Notes under the pieces: generated by a model | What the model saw: the letters and a program-made list of their open reading frames with translations, nothing else | Told to the model about the DNA's origin: nothing | The model's database searches: none | Shown here: one piece after another, positions 7,917 to 16,177 of the stretch | Layout of the letters: the number at the start of each line of letters is the position of its first letter | Numbering within the stretch: position 1 is the first letter of the stretch | DNA from: Bin127 sp965203505 | GTDB taxonomy: Bacteria; Chloroflexota; Dehalococcoidia; Lucifugimonadales; Lucifugimonadaceae | Assembly (NCBI GenBank): GCA_965203505.1 | Contig: OZ241880.1 | Coordinates: 1,612,001 to 1,676,000 of the forward strand | DNA length: 64,000 nucleotides | Reading direction: 5' to 3' | Position numbers and translations under genes: made by a program

Positions 7917-8779
7917 CACGGCCTCGGATAGTGCGCCGGCCCCGGTTCGATACCGCATGCGGCCGCGAGCCATTCCTCTTGCGCGATGTGGTCGAGATGT
8001 CCTTTGCCCAGGTTGACGCGCACAGTGGTCTCACCCGATACTGCGGAAGCGAGATTGTCGTAGTAACTTTTCTCCGACGCACCGGCGGAGAGCATCACTT
8101 TCGTAGCATCTACTCCTTTAGATAGGGAAATGGGGTCGTAGTTGGCTAGCGTTGACCTCGCCTCATCCCATGAATCGGGATATGTTCGCTTGAAATCGTT
8201 GAACTCGGCGATCGGGTAGTCAGGATCGCCTTTCATGCGATTGTCGATGTCAGCGAACATCAACCCACCGCTCTGCAACGCGTGGACGCCATCGGTTAGC
8301 GCGGCGGTGATCCATGCGAGGTCGCCGCCGGATATCGCGAGGCGCGAGGCGTCTGTATTCGGTTGTTGAAGGAGAATCTGGACTGCGGTGATGCAATCTG
8401 CGACGATGTCGCCCCAAACATAAGTGTCTTCGCCGGGCAGACCGTCAGTTAGCAGGCCCGGATAAGCGGCGGAGTACTGCGAGTTGGATAGCCTCTGACC
8501 TCGGTGACACAAAGCGAGGACAACGTATGCCGCTCGACGTTCGTAAGCCGGCACCGCGACGACGCTGCCGTATCCTGGCGCTTGGAATAGTGGCACGTGC
8601 GGCCCGTCGGACTTGGGCACGTGGAGGTAGGCGTAGAGCGGATAATCGCCGACGCCGTTGAAGCGGACCGAGTAAGCGTTTGACGTTTCGTTTGTGCGGA
8701 TGGGCAGATCTGCGATCGAGACGTCGCCTTTAGCGGCGTTGACAGCCGCTTCCACGCGCTTAGACCAATATTCGTTCAT
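7916..8779 (-). CDS. Alpha/beta hydrolase of acetyl-xylan-esterase type with Asp at the nucleophile position
   Basis: 287 aa, paralogue of the neighbouring hydrolase at 8801-9742. Shared blocks include DYPLYAYLHVPK, FQAPGYGSVV, RGQRLSNSQYSAAYPGLL and a late His in GKGHLDHIAQEEW. At the nucleophile elbow the neighbour has QGGSQGGA, while this protein has SGGDLAWI, so Ser is replaced by Asp and the following Gly is lost. The region of the acid residue (GLMDDVCPPE in the neighbour) is also changed (AGASEKSYYD). It may be a non-catalytic paralogue or use Asp as a covalent nucleophile, as haloalkane dehalogenases and epoxide hydrolases do; neither is shown. Gap of 21 bases from the upstream paralogue, so one operon. 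Confidence 0.75.
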   Translation of the reverse strand: MNEYWSKRVEAAVNAAKGDVSIADLPIRTNETSNAYSVRFNGVGDYPLYAYLHVPKSDGPHVPLFQAPGYGSVVAVPAYERRAAYVVLALCHRGQRLSNSQYSAAYPGLLTDGLPGEDTYVWGDIVADCITAVQILLQQPNTDASRLAISGGDLAWITAALTDGVHALQSGGLMFADIDNRMKGDPDYPIAEFNDFKRTYPDSWDEARSTLANYDPISLSKGVDATKVMLSAGASEKSYYDNLASAVSGETTVRVNLGKGHLDHIAQEEWLAAACGIEPGPAHYPRP

Positions 8780-8800
8780 CAGTTGGTTCTCCGTTACTGA

Positions 8801-9742
8801 TTAGAGCGCGACCAGGTTGAGGTGGTCGGTTAGGAACTGGTGCATGACCTTGTCGTGGCCTACTCCAGTGCCCGCATCATGAGCACAATCTTCGTACGTG
8901 TACAGCTTCTTGTCGTCGCTGCCGATTTGATCGAACACTGCGAAACCAGTTTCGGGTGGGCAGACGTCGTCCATCAGGCCGATGTTGACGATGATCGGGC
9001 ACTCTATCTTGTCGACGAAGTTGTGAATGTCGTGCAAGTCGAGCGTGTCACGAGCGGCTTCTTCGCGTTCAGGGTAGAGACGCAAGTAATCGTTTATCTC
9101 TTCGTACGGATAGGAGCGCGTCAGCGAAGCCGCGTCCATCATTGAGCATAGGTACGGCGCGCCGGCCGAAGCGCATGCTACTTGTCCGGCCCTGAGGGCA
9201 GAGACGAGGAGCGTGAGGGCGCCGCCTTGACTGCCGCCTTGCACGCAGATGCGCGAGGAGTCGACTTCGTCGAGGCCGCTCAGAAAATCGAACGCCCGGA
9301 CGGCGTCCATGTAGAAACCCCGATAGCCGTATTCGGTTCGCTGGTCGAGGTTGTGAACCAACAGGCCCGGATAGCCGGGGTTGAACACGGAGTCGCTGCG
9401 AAGTTTATTGCGAGGAGCCGCTGAGAACGCTGCGTACCCCTTCATAGCCAGATCCGTCGGCAATTTGGGTTCACTCACGTATCCGGGCACGAAGAGGTAG
9501 CCAGGTATCGAACCCTCGATTTTGCGAGGCCTGCAGTACCATCCTGCGATCTCCAAACCTGCGTAGCTGTCGTAACGTGCTTCAAACACCTCGACTTCGG
9601 GTGTGGAACGCATAGGGTCCGGTACAAGCCTAGGGTTCAGCGGCACGGCCATCGTGTCTGCTTCGGTCTGCCGCCAATATTCGTCAAAATCGTCAGGTCG
9701 GCGGACTGACGATACCCATGTTGATGGATCACGACTGGTCAT
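8801..9742 (-). CDS. Acetyl-xylan esterase / cephalosporin-C deacetylase-like hydrolase (AXE1 family)
   Basis: Predicted cytosolic carbohydrate or small-ester deacetylase of the AXE1 family. 313 aa from the ATG at 9742; a TTG two codons upstream is possible, but GAGG sits well for the ATG. Visible: substrate-channel block YAGLEIAGWYCRP, oxyanion region PGYVSEP, nucleophile elbow CVQGGSQGGAL, acid NIGLMDDVCPPE and catalytic His CAHDAGTG, a full Ser-Asp-His triad. No signal peptide, so the substrate must be imported or intracellular. It lies upstream of its divergent paralogue and a small coupled gene; all three are probably co-transcribed. Confidence 0.88.
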   Translation of the reverse strand: MTSRDPSTWVSSVRRPDDFDEYWRQTEADTMAVPLNPRLVPDPMRSTPEVEVFEARYDSYAGLEIAGWYCRPRKIEGSIPGYLFVPGYVSEPKLPTDLAMKGYAAFSAAPRNKLRSDSVFNPGYPGLLVHNLDQRTEYGYRGFYMDAVRAFDFLSGLDEVDSSRICVQGGSQGGALTLLVSALRAGQVACASAGAPYLCSMMDAASLTRSYPYEEINDYLRLYPEREEAARDTLDLHDIHNFVDKIECPIIVNIGLMDDVCPPETGFAVFDQIGSDDKKLYTYEDCAHDAGTGVGHDKVMHQFLTDHLNLVAL

Positions 9743-9812
9743 GTGCAATACCTCGGTAAGGGTTACGAGTCCCTAAAACTGTATCACCGCGATATCGCAA
9801 CGAAGTAGGTTT

Positions 9813-11300
9813 TTAGACGGTCGATTTCGAAGTCTCAGTCGCATCTCGATCCGACGCATAATTGCGGGTCATCAACCACGCGGGGACCACGCCGATGATG
9901 CACGCAGTCGACGCGTAGGTGAAGAAGTTGGAGAATACGGCCATACCAGCCTCGTTCGCGGCTTCTGGACGTTCGATCATCTCCTCCAGTCCAGGCGCAT
10001 TCAGCAGGAACTGTTCAGTTCCGAGCGACGCGACGATGGCGAGACCGACGGTCATCCCGATATTCCTCGACAGCGTGAGTAATCCTGATGCGATGCCTTT
10101 GTCCTCTTCAGGCACTCGCCGTAGCGCACTCTCTGCTATCGGTGCGATGAGCAGTCCCAATCCGATTCCCACGATGATCAGATCGATTGAAGCCCGCGGC
10201 TCTTGCAGCACGATCTCCCATGTCGACATGAAGTTGAAGCCGATCGCGGCCAATGTCAATCCGGCGATCGTTGGAACTCGCACTCCGAATTTCGTCGCAA
10301 TGAAACCGCCCGCGAACGCCGCAACACCGAGTGCAACCGTCATACGTACCAACAAAAGACCGGAGTCGAGGGCTGACAAGCCGTAAATCGTTCCCGCCAA
10401 CAAAGGTACGCTGACCAACCCGATCATCAACGCAGCGCCAACAAGGAAGTGCGTGACGTTCGACCAGATGAAGTCTTTCAATTTTCCCAGCGATCGTGGA
10501 ACAGCTTTCGCGCTCGCAGTGCGATTAGAGATGGCGACCACGCCAGTCAGCAGAGCGGCGGCTACGAATAGCAATATCATCGGCAAGTCCGGTTCGGATA
10601 TACGGAATAACCCGACTGTGAGCGTGGTGAGCGCTGCTGTGAATGCGGCCGCGCCGATCCAGTCGACGCTGGTGTCGTGTCGGATACCCTTGGGCAGTTT
10701 CGCCAACGCGATCACGGCGATCAACGAAAGCGGCACGTTGGACCAGAACGTGTATTCCCATCCGATCCAATCGGCTATTGCACCGGCGTAAACTGGTCCG
10801 AAAACGCTACCCGCTTCGGCAGCGGCACCAACCATGCCGAACGCGACTATTCGACGTCGCGCGCCGACGAGTGTTTCGGCCGCGGCGAGGGATATGGGTA
10901 TCACCGCGCCAGCGCCAATCGACTGCACGACCCTCGCGACGATCGCCCACCGATATTGATCCAAGAACGGGATTACATCCAACGCCGACGTCATCATTGG
11001 TATTAGCGCTACACCCGCGGAACCGACCATGAACACGCTTAAAGCCAAAATGAAGGTGGCGCGGTAGCCCCATCGGTCGGAAAGCCTGCCCATGATCGGC
11101 ATTGTCGCCGAGTATCCGATTAAGAACGCGATGATCAGCCAACTCGCCCGAGTGATGTCGTTTACCGGAATCTTCAGGCTCTGCATCATGTCCGGCAGGA
11201 TCGTCACGACCAAAGTCATGTCGTCGGCCGCGATGAAGACGCCGTAACACAACGGGAGGAACAGCAGGTAAGGCGATACCTCGGTTTTGACCCACTTCAA
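9813..11300 (-). CDS. MFS exporter (DHA2/EmrB-QacA type), P55-like partner of an LprG-type lipoprotein
   Basis: 495 aa proton-driven transporter with about 14 hydrophobic segments. The MFS signature MGRLSDRWGYR lies in the loop after TM2, an acidic pair (AADDMTLVVTILPDMM) sits in TM1, and the antiporter motif C-like region is QSIGAGAVIPISLAAAETLV. It begins 34 bases after an LppX/LprAFG-family lipoprotein gene on the same strand. The same lipoprotein-then-MFS order is known for lprG-p55 (Rv1411c-Rv1410c) of Mycobacterium tuberculosis, which exports triacylglycerides and lipoglycans. Transport of a lipid or envelope component is therefore a reasonable inference; a drug exporter is the alternative. 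Start TTG at 11300. Confidence 0.85.
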   Translation of the reverse strand: MKWVKTEVSPYLLFLPLCYGVFIAADDMTLVVTILPDMMQSLKIPVNDITRASWLIIAFLIGYSATMPIMGRLSDRWGYRATFILALSVFMVGSAGVALIPMMTSALDVIPFLDQYRWAIVARVVQSIGAGAVIPISLAAAETLVGARRRIVAFGMVGAAAEAGSVFGPVYAGAIADWIGWEYTFWSNVPLSLIAVIALAKLPKGIRHDTSVDWIGAAAFTAALTTLTVGLFRISEPDLPMILLFVAAALLTGVVAISNRTASAKAVPRSLGKLKDFIWSNVTHFLVGAALMIGLVSVPLLAGTIYGLSALDSGLLLVRMTVALGVAAFAGGFIATKFGVRVPTIAGLTLAAIGFNFMSTWEIVLQEPRASIDLIIVGIGLGLLIAPIAESALRRVPEEDKGIASGLLTLSRNIGMTVGLAIVASLGTEQFLLNAPGLEEMIERPEAANEAGMAVFSNFFTYASTACIIGVVPAWLMTRNYASDRDATETSKSTV

Positions 11301-11334
11301 CGGTTGCTGGATTCCTACTTGCGATGATCAGAGA

Positions 11335-12096
11335 TCATGGGATCGGTTGTTCGATGACGAATGCCTCGCCATAGCGACTCATCTCGAGAATTCGAACCGT
11401 GGAATCAGAGTCGCGGATCTGAAGCGCCCCTGTGATGCGCGCCGATTTCATTTCGAAAGATTCGTGGTCGATCACCACTTCGGCGATGCCTGCGCCGTCA
11501 GGTAATATCTCGCCGAGCAGAGATTTGAGTGCTTCGGCCCTCAAAGGAGATCTCATCAAGTAATCGGAGCCCGGTTCGGGCTGTTCAATGAACTCCGCCG
11601 CGGTCAGTCCTTCGAGTACCCCGCGGACCGCCGCGATCGGCTGCAGGAATCCGATCGGGTTTTCCTCATTCGGTAATAGTTCCCATTCACCGGTCAACGG
11701 ATTCGTCAACCATGTGTTGGTGCCGATCAGGATCGCATCGACTTCGATGTAGATCCGCCCGAGATTGGCTTCGGCAGTGATGCTCATCCCGGTTTCAGTG
11801 ATCGCGCCTTCGACGCGCGTTAGTTCCAATCCGCCTAAAGCTTCGGTGAAGCCGTTTTCGTGTTCGAGCAGGAACCAGATGCTTCCGGCATCCACGAGGG
11901 AGTCGATCGCGTTCGCGATTACCTCATCCGGCTCCAAGGGGACTGGTGTCGGCGTCGAGGTGGGTTGGATGACGGCTGTAGGTTGTGGGGGCGGGACAGG
12001 CGTTGGATCGGGCGCACTCGAACACGCCAAAGCGATCAATACACATAGCGTCCAAACGAAGCCAAAAACGGCCACGGTTGACACAAATCGACGCAT
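11335..12096 (-). CDS. LppX/LprAFG-family lipoprotein
   Basis: 253 aa from the ATG at 12096 (an ATG seven codons upstream is less likely). A signal peptide with lipobox LIALACSS predicts a diacylglyceryl-Cys anchored on the outer face of the membrane. A Pro/Thr-rich tether (PDPTPVPPPQPTAV...) is followed by a globular domain with the LppX/LprG pattern: AIDSLVDAGSIWFLLEHENG, VEGAITETGMSITAEANLG, NPLTGEWELLP and a closing strand set with SARITGALQIRDSD. Family members are half-barrel folds that bind acylated lipids. The MFS exporter follows 34 bases downstream and the ECF sigma/anti-sigma pair lies upstream on the same strand, suggesting an envelope-stress-controlled lipid trafficking unit. Confidence 0.85.
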   Translation of the reverse strand: MRRFVSTVAVFGFVWTLCVLIALACSSAPDPTPVPPPQPTAVIQPTSTPTPVPLEPDEVIANAIDSLVDAGSIWFLLEHENGFTEALGGLELTRVEGAITETGMSITAEANLGRIYIEVDAILIGTNTWLTNPLTGEWELLPNEENPIGFLQPIAAVRGVLEGLTAAEFIEQPEPGSDYLMRSPLRAEALKSLLGEILPDGAGIAEVVIDHESFEMKSARITGALQIRDSDSTVRILEMSRYGEAFVIEQPIP

Positions 12097-12206
12097 TAGT
12101 CTGAACCCGGAAATCATCGACGCTTCGCCGGACGCCGACCATGATTAATCGCACTAGGGCAGATTCTAGGCTAGTTCTGTCGATGCGTGGTTGCTGGAGA
12201 TCGCGC

Positions 12207-13481
12207 TTACTGCGGTGCGTAACGATTTTCCGGCGCTGCAAGTGTTGGATCGGGCGGATCTTCGATCAGTTCGCGAGTGATGTGTGCGCCGTTGTAACTA
12301 TTCAGCGGTAATGGGAGATCAAAGAGAACGGTTCCGTACCCTGCTTCGTTCATGTTGAAGGATGCGACGTAATGCGGCCGTTCTTCACCGATCAGATACA
12401 GGCGATACTCCTCGCCGTGAGGCGCCGGCTCGACACCCCCGATGACCAAAGCGCCCAGCGGATGGCGTTGGTGTTCGAGCAGGTATGCGTAACCGTCCCT
12501 CGACAAGACCGCGTCCGGTTGCCAGTCAGGGCTCGTGTATTCGTTCCGGAGCGTGGCGTAGGTGAGACTGATCTGATCGTTCATCGAAGCACGAAGCGCG
12601 TCGTTGACGGCTGACATTCGTACGATCTCTTCGTCCTGCAGGGAGATTCGCTCGTGGGCTTGAGTCAGCAGCTGCTCGGCGGTGGACATATCATCGATCA
12701 TGTTTTCGGTGTGGTTGTACGCCGCCGCGACCTCGCGTTCCATCTCCGAAACCTTCTGGTTAAGTTCAACGTTGTCGGCGCCAAGTTGCGCGGCCATGAT
12801 AACCACGACGGCGAACGAAGCAACTGATGTTGCGAACGCCAACCTACCGGCGGTGAACGCGCCGCGCATTCGGTCCCAAAGGCGCAGTTTCGGTGTTACG
12901 TATTCGATCTCGTCCGTCGCGATGCGATGTTCAAGGTGTGAAACGAGCGTGGAATAAGCCGTGGCGTGAGTTGAAACGCCGCTTTCGGTTTTGACGGCGG
13001 AGACCAGACGCTCGCGGAGGGCATCGGGAGGAGTCGCTTCTCCGACGCGTGCGGACATATCAGCAACGGTGTCGAGCATCTCAGCCAATTCGTCAGCGGC
13101 CTTTGGATCACGTTCGACCAGTTCTTCCACGGCCCGCGCGGCTTCATCATCGAGTGTGTCAAGGGCGTACGCCGCGAAGTTGCGGATTGCGGCCTCATCT
13201 TTCGCTGGATATGAAGCGGTTTCATCGGACGCGACCGCTTCCCTCAACAAACTGATTTCAGCTTCAACGGCGGCGATTATACGCTCGCGAAGATCGACTG
13301 GCGGGGCATCCTCACCGACCCGGGCTGACATCTCGGCGACCGTGTCGAGCATTTCTGCCAGTTCTTCGGCTGCGTCAGAGTCGCGTTCGATTAGTTCGTC
13401 AACGGCGCGTTGCGCGTCTCGGCCAAGCGCACCTAGCGCGTACGCTGGAAAATCGCCGACAATGTCTTCGTGTGATCGCAT
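12207..13481 (-). CDS. Membrane anti-sigma factor with duplicated N-terminal sigma-binding domain
   Basis: 424 aa. The cytosolic part carries two near-identical ~70-residue repeats (about 5-75 and 97-166), each with FPAYALGALGRDA / FAAYALDTLDDEA, an ELIERD / ELVERD helix, AEMLDTVAEMSARVGE / AEMLDTVADMSARVGE and DLRERI / ALRERL: the RskA-like anti-sigma helix bundle, without Zn ligands. A TM segment near 217-235 (AFATSVASFAVVVIMAA) is followed by an extracytoplasmic coiled-coil stretch (NVELNQKVSEMEREVA...) and an RskA C-terminal-type domain (QRHPLGALVIGGVEPAPHGEEY...). It starts 20 bases after the ECF sigma gene and presumably sequesters that sigma factor. The duplication is unusual. Confidence 0.88.
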   Translation of the reverse strand: MRSHEDIVGDFPAYALGALGRDAQRAVDELIERDSDAAEELAEMLDTVAEMSARVGEDAPPVDLRERIIAAVEAEISLLREAVASDETASYPAKDEAAIRNFAAYALDTLDDEAARAVEELVERDPKAADELAEMLDTVADMSARVGEATPPDALRERLVSAVKTESGVSTHATAYSTLVSHLEHRIATDEIEYVTPKLRLWDRMRGAFTAGRLAFATSVASFAVVVIMAAQLGADNVELNQKVSEMEREVAAAYNHTENMIDDMSTAEQLLTQAHERISLQDEEIVRMSAVNDALRASMNDQISLTYATLRNEYTSPDWQPDAVLSRDGYAYLLEHQRHPLGALVIGGVEPAPHGEEYRLYLIGEERPHYVASFNMNEAGYGTVLFDLPLPLNSYNGAHITRELIEDPPDPTLAAPENRYAPQ

Positions 13482-13501
13482 TCGGGTTACTCAAGAAGGC
13501 G

Positions 13502-14080
13502 TTATTCGTCGCCGTAGATCTCTTTGTCTAGAGCGACGCGCAACTTTTTGAGTGCCAATCGCATTCTGGTTTTGACCGTACCGAGGGGTTGGCCAGTAGC
13601 TTCTGCAATCTGGGTCTGAGTCAACCCTTCAAAATACGACAGGTATACGACTTGGCGTTGCGGGTCAGGCAGAACTTTCAATGCTTCTCGAACCTGCGCG
13701 TACTCGGAATTTGCAACTGCGGCGTCGGGAGGGGAGATGTCGTCGGATTCGAGGTCGTATCTCTCGGTGATGTCATCGCTGTAACGCGACTTATCGCGTC
13801 TCAATTTTCGCAACTCGTCGATCGTCCGATTGTGGGCGATACGGAACAACCAAGTGGTGAACTTGCCTTTATCGGGCATGTAGGTGTGACCGCGCCGCCA
13901 CACCCGCATGAACACGTCCTGCGTGACTTCCTCAGATTTCACCGCGTCGTTCAGGATTCGTGCGGCCAGTCCGAACACTCGTTTTCCGTATCGGTCATAG
14001 AGTGCCGCGAAAGCGTCGGTGTTTTTCTCCGAAATCTCAGCCAGCAGTTCTTGATCGGTCAGTTCCTGATAGTTGATCAT
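13502..14080 (-). CDS. ECF-family RNA polymerase sigma factor (SigK/RpoE-like)
   Basis: 192 aa, normal ECF length. Region 2: FAALYDRYGKRVFGLAARIL, EEVTQDVFMRVW and KFTTWLFRIAHNRTIDELRK (2.3/2.4, -10 recognition). Region 4: LKVLPDPQRQVVYLSYFEGLTQTQIAEATG, GTVKTRMRLALKKLR (helix-turn-helix, -35 recognition). It is followed at 20 bases by its membrane anti-sigma factor and then the LprG-like lipoprotein and MFS genes, which are candidates for its regulon. Start ATG 14080. The SirB1-type gene ends 69 bases upstream. Confidence 0.95.
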   Translation of the reverse strand: MINYQELTDQELLAEISEKNTDAFAALYDRYGKRVFGLAARILNDAVKSEEVTQDVFMRVWRRGHTYMPDKGKFTTWLFRIAHNRTIDELRKLRRDKSRYSDDITERYDLESDDISPPDAAVANSEYAQVREALKVLPDPQRQVVYLSYFEGLTQTQIAEATGQPLGTVKTRMRLALKKLRVALDKEIYGDE

Positions 14081-14149
14081 CGTCCGGTTTCTGTCAGATT
14101 TGGCTTCAGTTCTCCCGAGGGAATACGGCTATTGAACAGCCGGTTTTAT

Positions 14150-15055
14150 TCATATACGGAAGAAAGGTATTTGGTGGATTTTCTCCGGGTCCACCAATCC
14201 GCCAATTTCAGCCAGAGGTTTGAGCATTTCGAGCGAATCGAGCTGCAAAGAAACGTCTTCGTGCGGGGGCATCATCTGAATCATGCGCGTCAACATGTCA
14301 TACGCGTCGCGCGCCCGGCCGGATCTGCCGTGCAGATGAGCGATGTCGCCGACATTCCGCCAATTCCACGGCATCAGACAGTGGATGCGTTCAGCATCCG
14401 CGATGGCCCCGGTGTAATCCCCGACTTGCGTGTGTATCATCTTCATGTTGTTCAATACACGGGCCAAAACCAGCTTGTTGTCAGCGCGAGGCAGGTAAGT
14501 CCTCTCCAACCGGTCCAACTCCTCTGGATCACTTGTGGGTTGCGGGTTGCCGCTAAGTAATCTGAGGCATTCCCACCTCGAGTAAAACCTGCCTTGTCGG
14601 AATGGATCGACGAATATCAACGAGTCGCCTTCGCCAGCCGACAACAGGAAATGTCCTGACATGTTGACGCCGGTCAGTGGAACTCCGACGCGTCTACCGA
14701 CTTCCATGTAGAGAACTGCAAGAGTAATCGGGATACCCAACTTGCGTTCAAGAACTTCGTTGAGCAGGCTGTTTCGGATGTCGTAGTAGTTGCCCACGTT
14801 GCCGCGGAAGCCCAATTCGTCGAATAGCAGTTCGTTGATGGAATACAGCGAATCGAAGAAAGAGTAACGGTTCTGGACTTTCTGGCGGATGCGCTCCGTG
14901 ATCTCGCTGATCCGTCCCATGTACAGGGGGACATCGATGTTGGGGGCGTTCTCGGAGGCGATGAAGAGGCATGAGAGCGCCAGATTGATCTGTCCTGCCG
15001 GGCGCGATACTGATCGGACGAAATTGTGTCTCGGTCCGATGTCAGTTGTCCCCAT
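14150..15055 (-). CDS. SirB1-family transglutaminase-like/TPR protein
   Basis: 301 aa. The N-terminal two-thirds matches the SirB1/transglutaminase-like family: NLALSCLFIASENAP, LLFDELGFRGNVGNYYDIRNSLLNEVLERKLGIPITLAVLYMEVGRRVGVPLTGVNMSGHFLL in pieces, then VDPF. The usual catalytic Cys of active transglutaminases is not evident in the NSLLNEVL block, as in most SirB1 proteins. The C-terminal third (about 195-285) looks like TPR repeats (NKLVLARVLNNMKMIHTQVGDYTGAIADAERI). Exact role unknown; related genes are found near envelope or cell-division loci. It is upstream of, and may be co-transcribed with, the ECF sigma gene. Confidence 0.8.
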   Translation of the reverse strand: MGTTDIGPRHNFVRSVSRPAGQINLALSCLFIASENAPNIDVPLYMGRISEITERIRQKVQNRYSFFDSLYSINELLFDELGFRGNVGNYYDIRNSLLNEVLERKLGIPITLAVLYMEVGRRVGVPLTGVNMSGHFLLSAGEGDSLIFVDPFRQGRFYSRWECLRLLSGNPQPTSDPEELDRLERTYLPRADNKLVLARVLNNMKMIHTQVGDYTGAIADAERIHCLMPWNWRNVGDIAHLHGRSGRARDAYDMLTRMIQMMPPHEDVSLQLDSLEMLKPLAEIGGLVDPEKIHQIPFFRI

Positions 15056-15121
15056 GGCAAAGCATTGTAAAGACGGAAGGGAAATGTGGCAAACGCGGGC
15101 TCGGGGTGCTCAATCCCAGAT

Positions 15122-15130
15122 TGGTATAAT
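15122..15130 (+). promoter_or_regulatory. Extended -10 promoter upstream of the TPP riboswitch
   Basis: TGGTATAAT is a consensus TGn-TATAAT extended -10, about 45 bases before the riboswitch core. No clear -35 is needed for this class. Its position fits a transcript starting near 15137. Confidence 0.55.
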
Positions 15131-15169
15131 CGACTGATTACCAGCAGACGCCTTGATTTCGAATCAGAG

Positions 15170-15262
15170 CTGATTGGGGGAGCTCGGAACGCCGGGCTGA
15201 GAGGGTGGACGGATTCCACCGACCCTTAAAACCTGATCTGGATAATGCCAGCGGAGGAACAA
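15170..15262 (+). promoter_or_regulatory. TPP riboswitch (THI element)
   Basis: Contains the conserved THI-box blocks in order: GGGGAGCTCGGAACGCCGGG, GCTGAGAGGGT, a short variable P3 arm (GGACGGATTCC), then CGACCCTTAAAACCTGATCT and GGATAATGCCAGCGGAGGAA. The CTGAGA and ACCTGATCTGG..AATGCC motifs form the pyrimidine- and pyrophosphate-sensing helices. The 3' strand includes the GGAGG Shine-Dalgarno of the following ABC transporter ATPase, so translational repression on TPP binding is the likely mechanism. No terminator is seen between it and the gene. Confidence 0.96.
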
Positions 15263-15269
15263 CGCACCG

Positions 15270-16169
15270 ATGTCCGAAACATCGGAATCGCCATTAGGAA
15301 ATCGTTCATCGAACGGTGATCTGGAATCGGTTCCGAAATCGAACGCCGATTCCCAAGCGCTTCGGGGCGATCCTAGCCAATCAATCGGTCGCCGAGTTCC
15401 CGCGACCGCAGTCAGCGTTGTAAGCGCATCAAAGTCGTTCACGAGTGGAGATGCGCCGACCGTAGACGCGATTATCGACGTCTCCCTAGGCGCCGACCTA
15501 GGGGAATTCGTGGTAATCGTGGGCCCAAGTGGCTGCGGCAAAAGCACACTCCTCAATATCATCGCGGGTTTGGTCGAACCAGACACCGGTACCGTCAGTT
15601 TGGATGGGGACGCCAACGCTGAACGCATAGGGCGTGTCGCTTATATGCATCAACTCGACCTTCTTCTGCCTTGGCGCAACGTGCTTTCAAACGCGGTACT
15701 AGGATTGGAGATCGCGGGAATACCGAGGCAGGAGGCCGAGTCTAAAGCGGCGGACTTGGCGAAACGCTTCGGCATCGCCGATTTTCTCGATGCCTATCCC
15801 GCGACGTTGTCTGGTGGTATGAGACAACGAGTCGCGTTGCTCCGAGCAGTACTTCCGGAACGAGATGTTCTGTTGCTCGACGAACCGTTCAAAGCGCTTG
15901 ACGCGATCACTCGCGCCGAGTTGCAACGATGGCTTTCAGATGTTCTCGACCGCACAAATCGAGCAACAATCATGGTGACGCACGATGTTGAAGAAGCTTT
16001 GATGCTCGGCGATCGAGTGCTTGTCATGTCGCCTCGACCTGGACGCATCTTGCTTGAACTCGACGTTGATCTGCCTCGACCACGCCCGCGGGACGTCGTC
16101 CGGGAATCGCGGTTCGTCGAATTGAAATGGCAGTTGTTGTCGGCTTTGAACAGTGCCACGGTGCATTGA
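15270..16169 (+). CDS. thiZ: Thiamine-precursor ABC transporter, ATP-binding protein
   Basis: 299 aa ATPase of an SsuB/TauB/ThiZ-type importer. Walker A GPSGCGKSTLL (~88-98), Q-loop YMHQLDLLLPW, signature LSGGMRQRVALLRA, Walker B DVLLLDEPFKALD and H-loop TIMVTHDVEEAL. An N-terminal Ser/Asn-rich extension of ~45 residues precedes the ABC domain. It is directly downstream of a TPP riboswitch and followed by a permease and an NMT1-type binding protein, which points to uptake of hydroxymethylpyrimidine-type thiamine precursors (ThiXYZ) rather than sulfonates. Shine-Dalgarno GGAGG lies within the riboswitch. Confidence 0.92.
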   Translation: MSETSESPLGNRSSNGDLESVPKSNADSQALRGDPSQSIGRRVPATAVSVVSASKSFTSGDAPTVDAIIDVSLGADLGEFVVIVGPSGCGKSTLLNIIAGLVEPDTGTVSLDGDANAERIGRVAYMHQLDLLLPWRNVLSNAVLGLEIAGIPRQEAESKAADLAKRFGIADFLDAYPATLSGGMRQRVALLRAVLPERDVLLLDEPFKALDAITRAELQRWLSDVLDRTNRATIMVTHDVEEALMLGDRVLVMSPRPGRILLELDVDLPRPRPRDVVRESRFVELKWQLLSALNSATVH

Positions 16170-16177
16170 GATACGAA

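Noticed and set aside
13589..14560. Plus-strand open frame of 323 codons opposite the ECF sigma and SirB1-type genes
   Set aside because: It is antisense to two well-supported genes, has no family resemblance and no ribosome-binding site.
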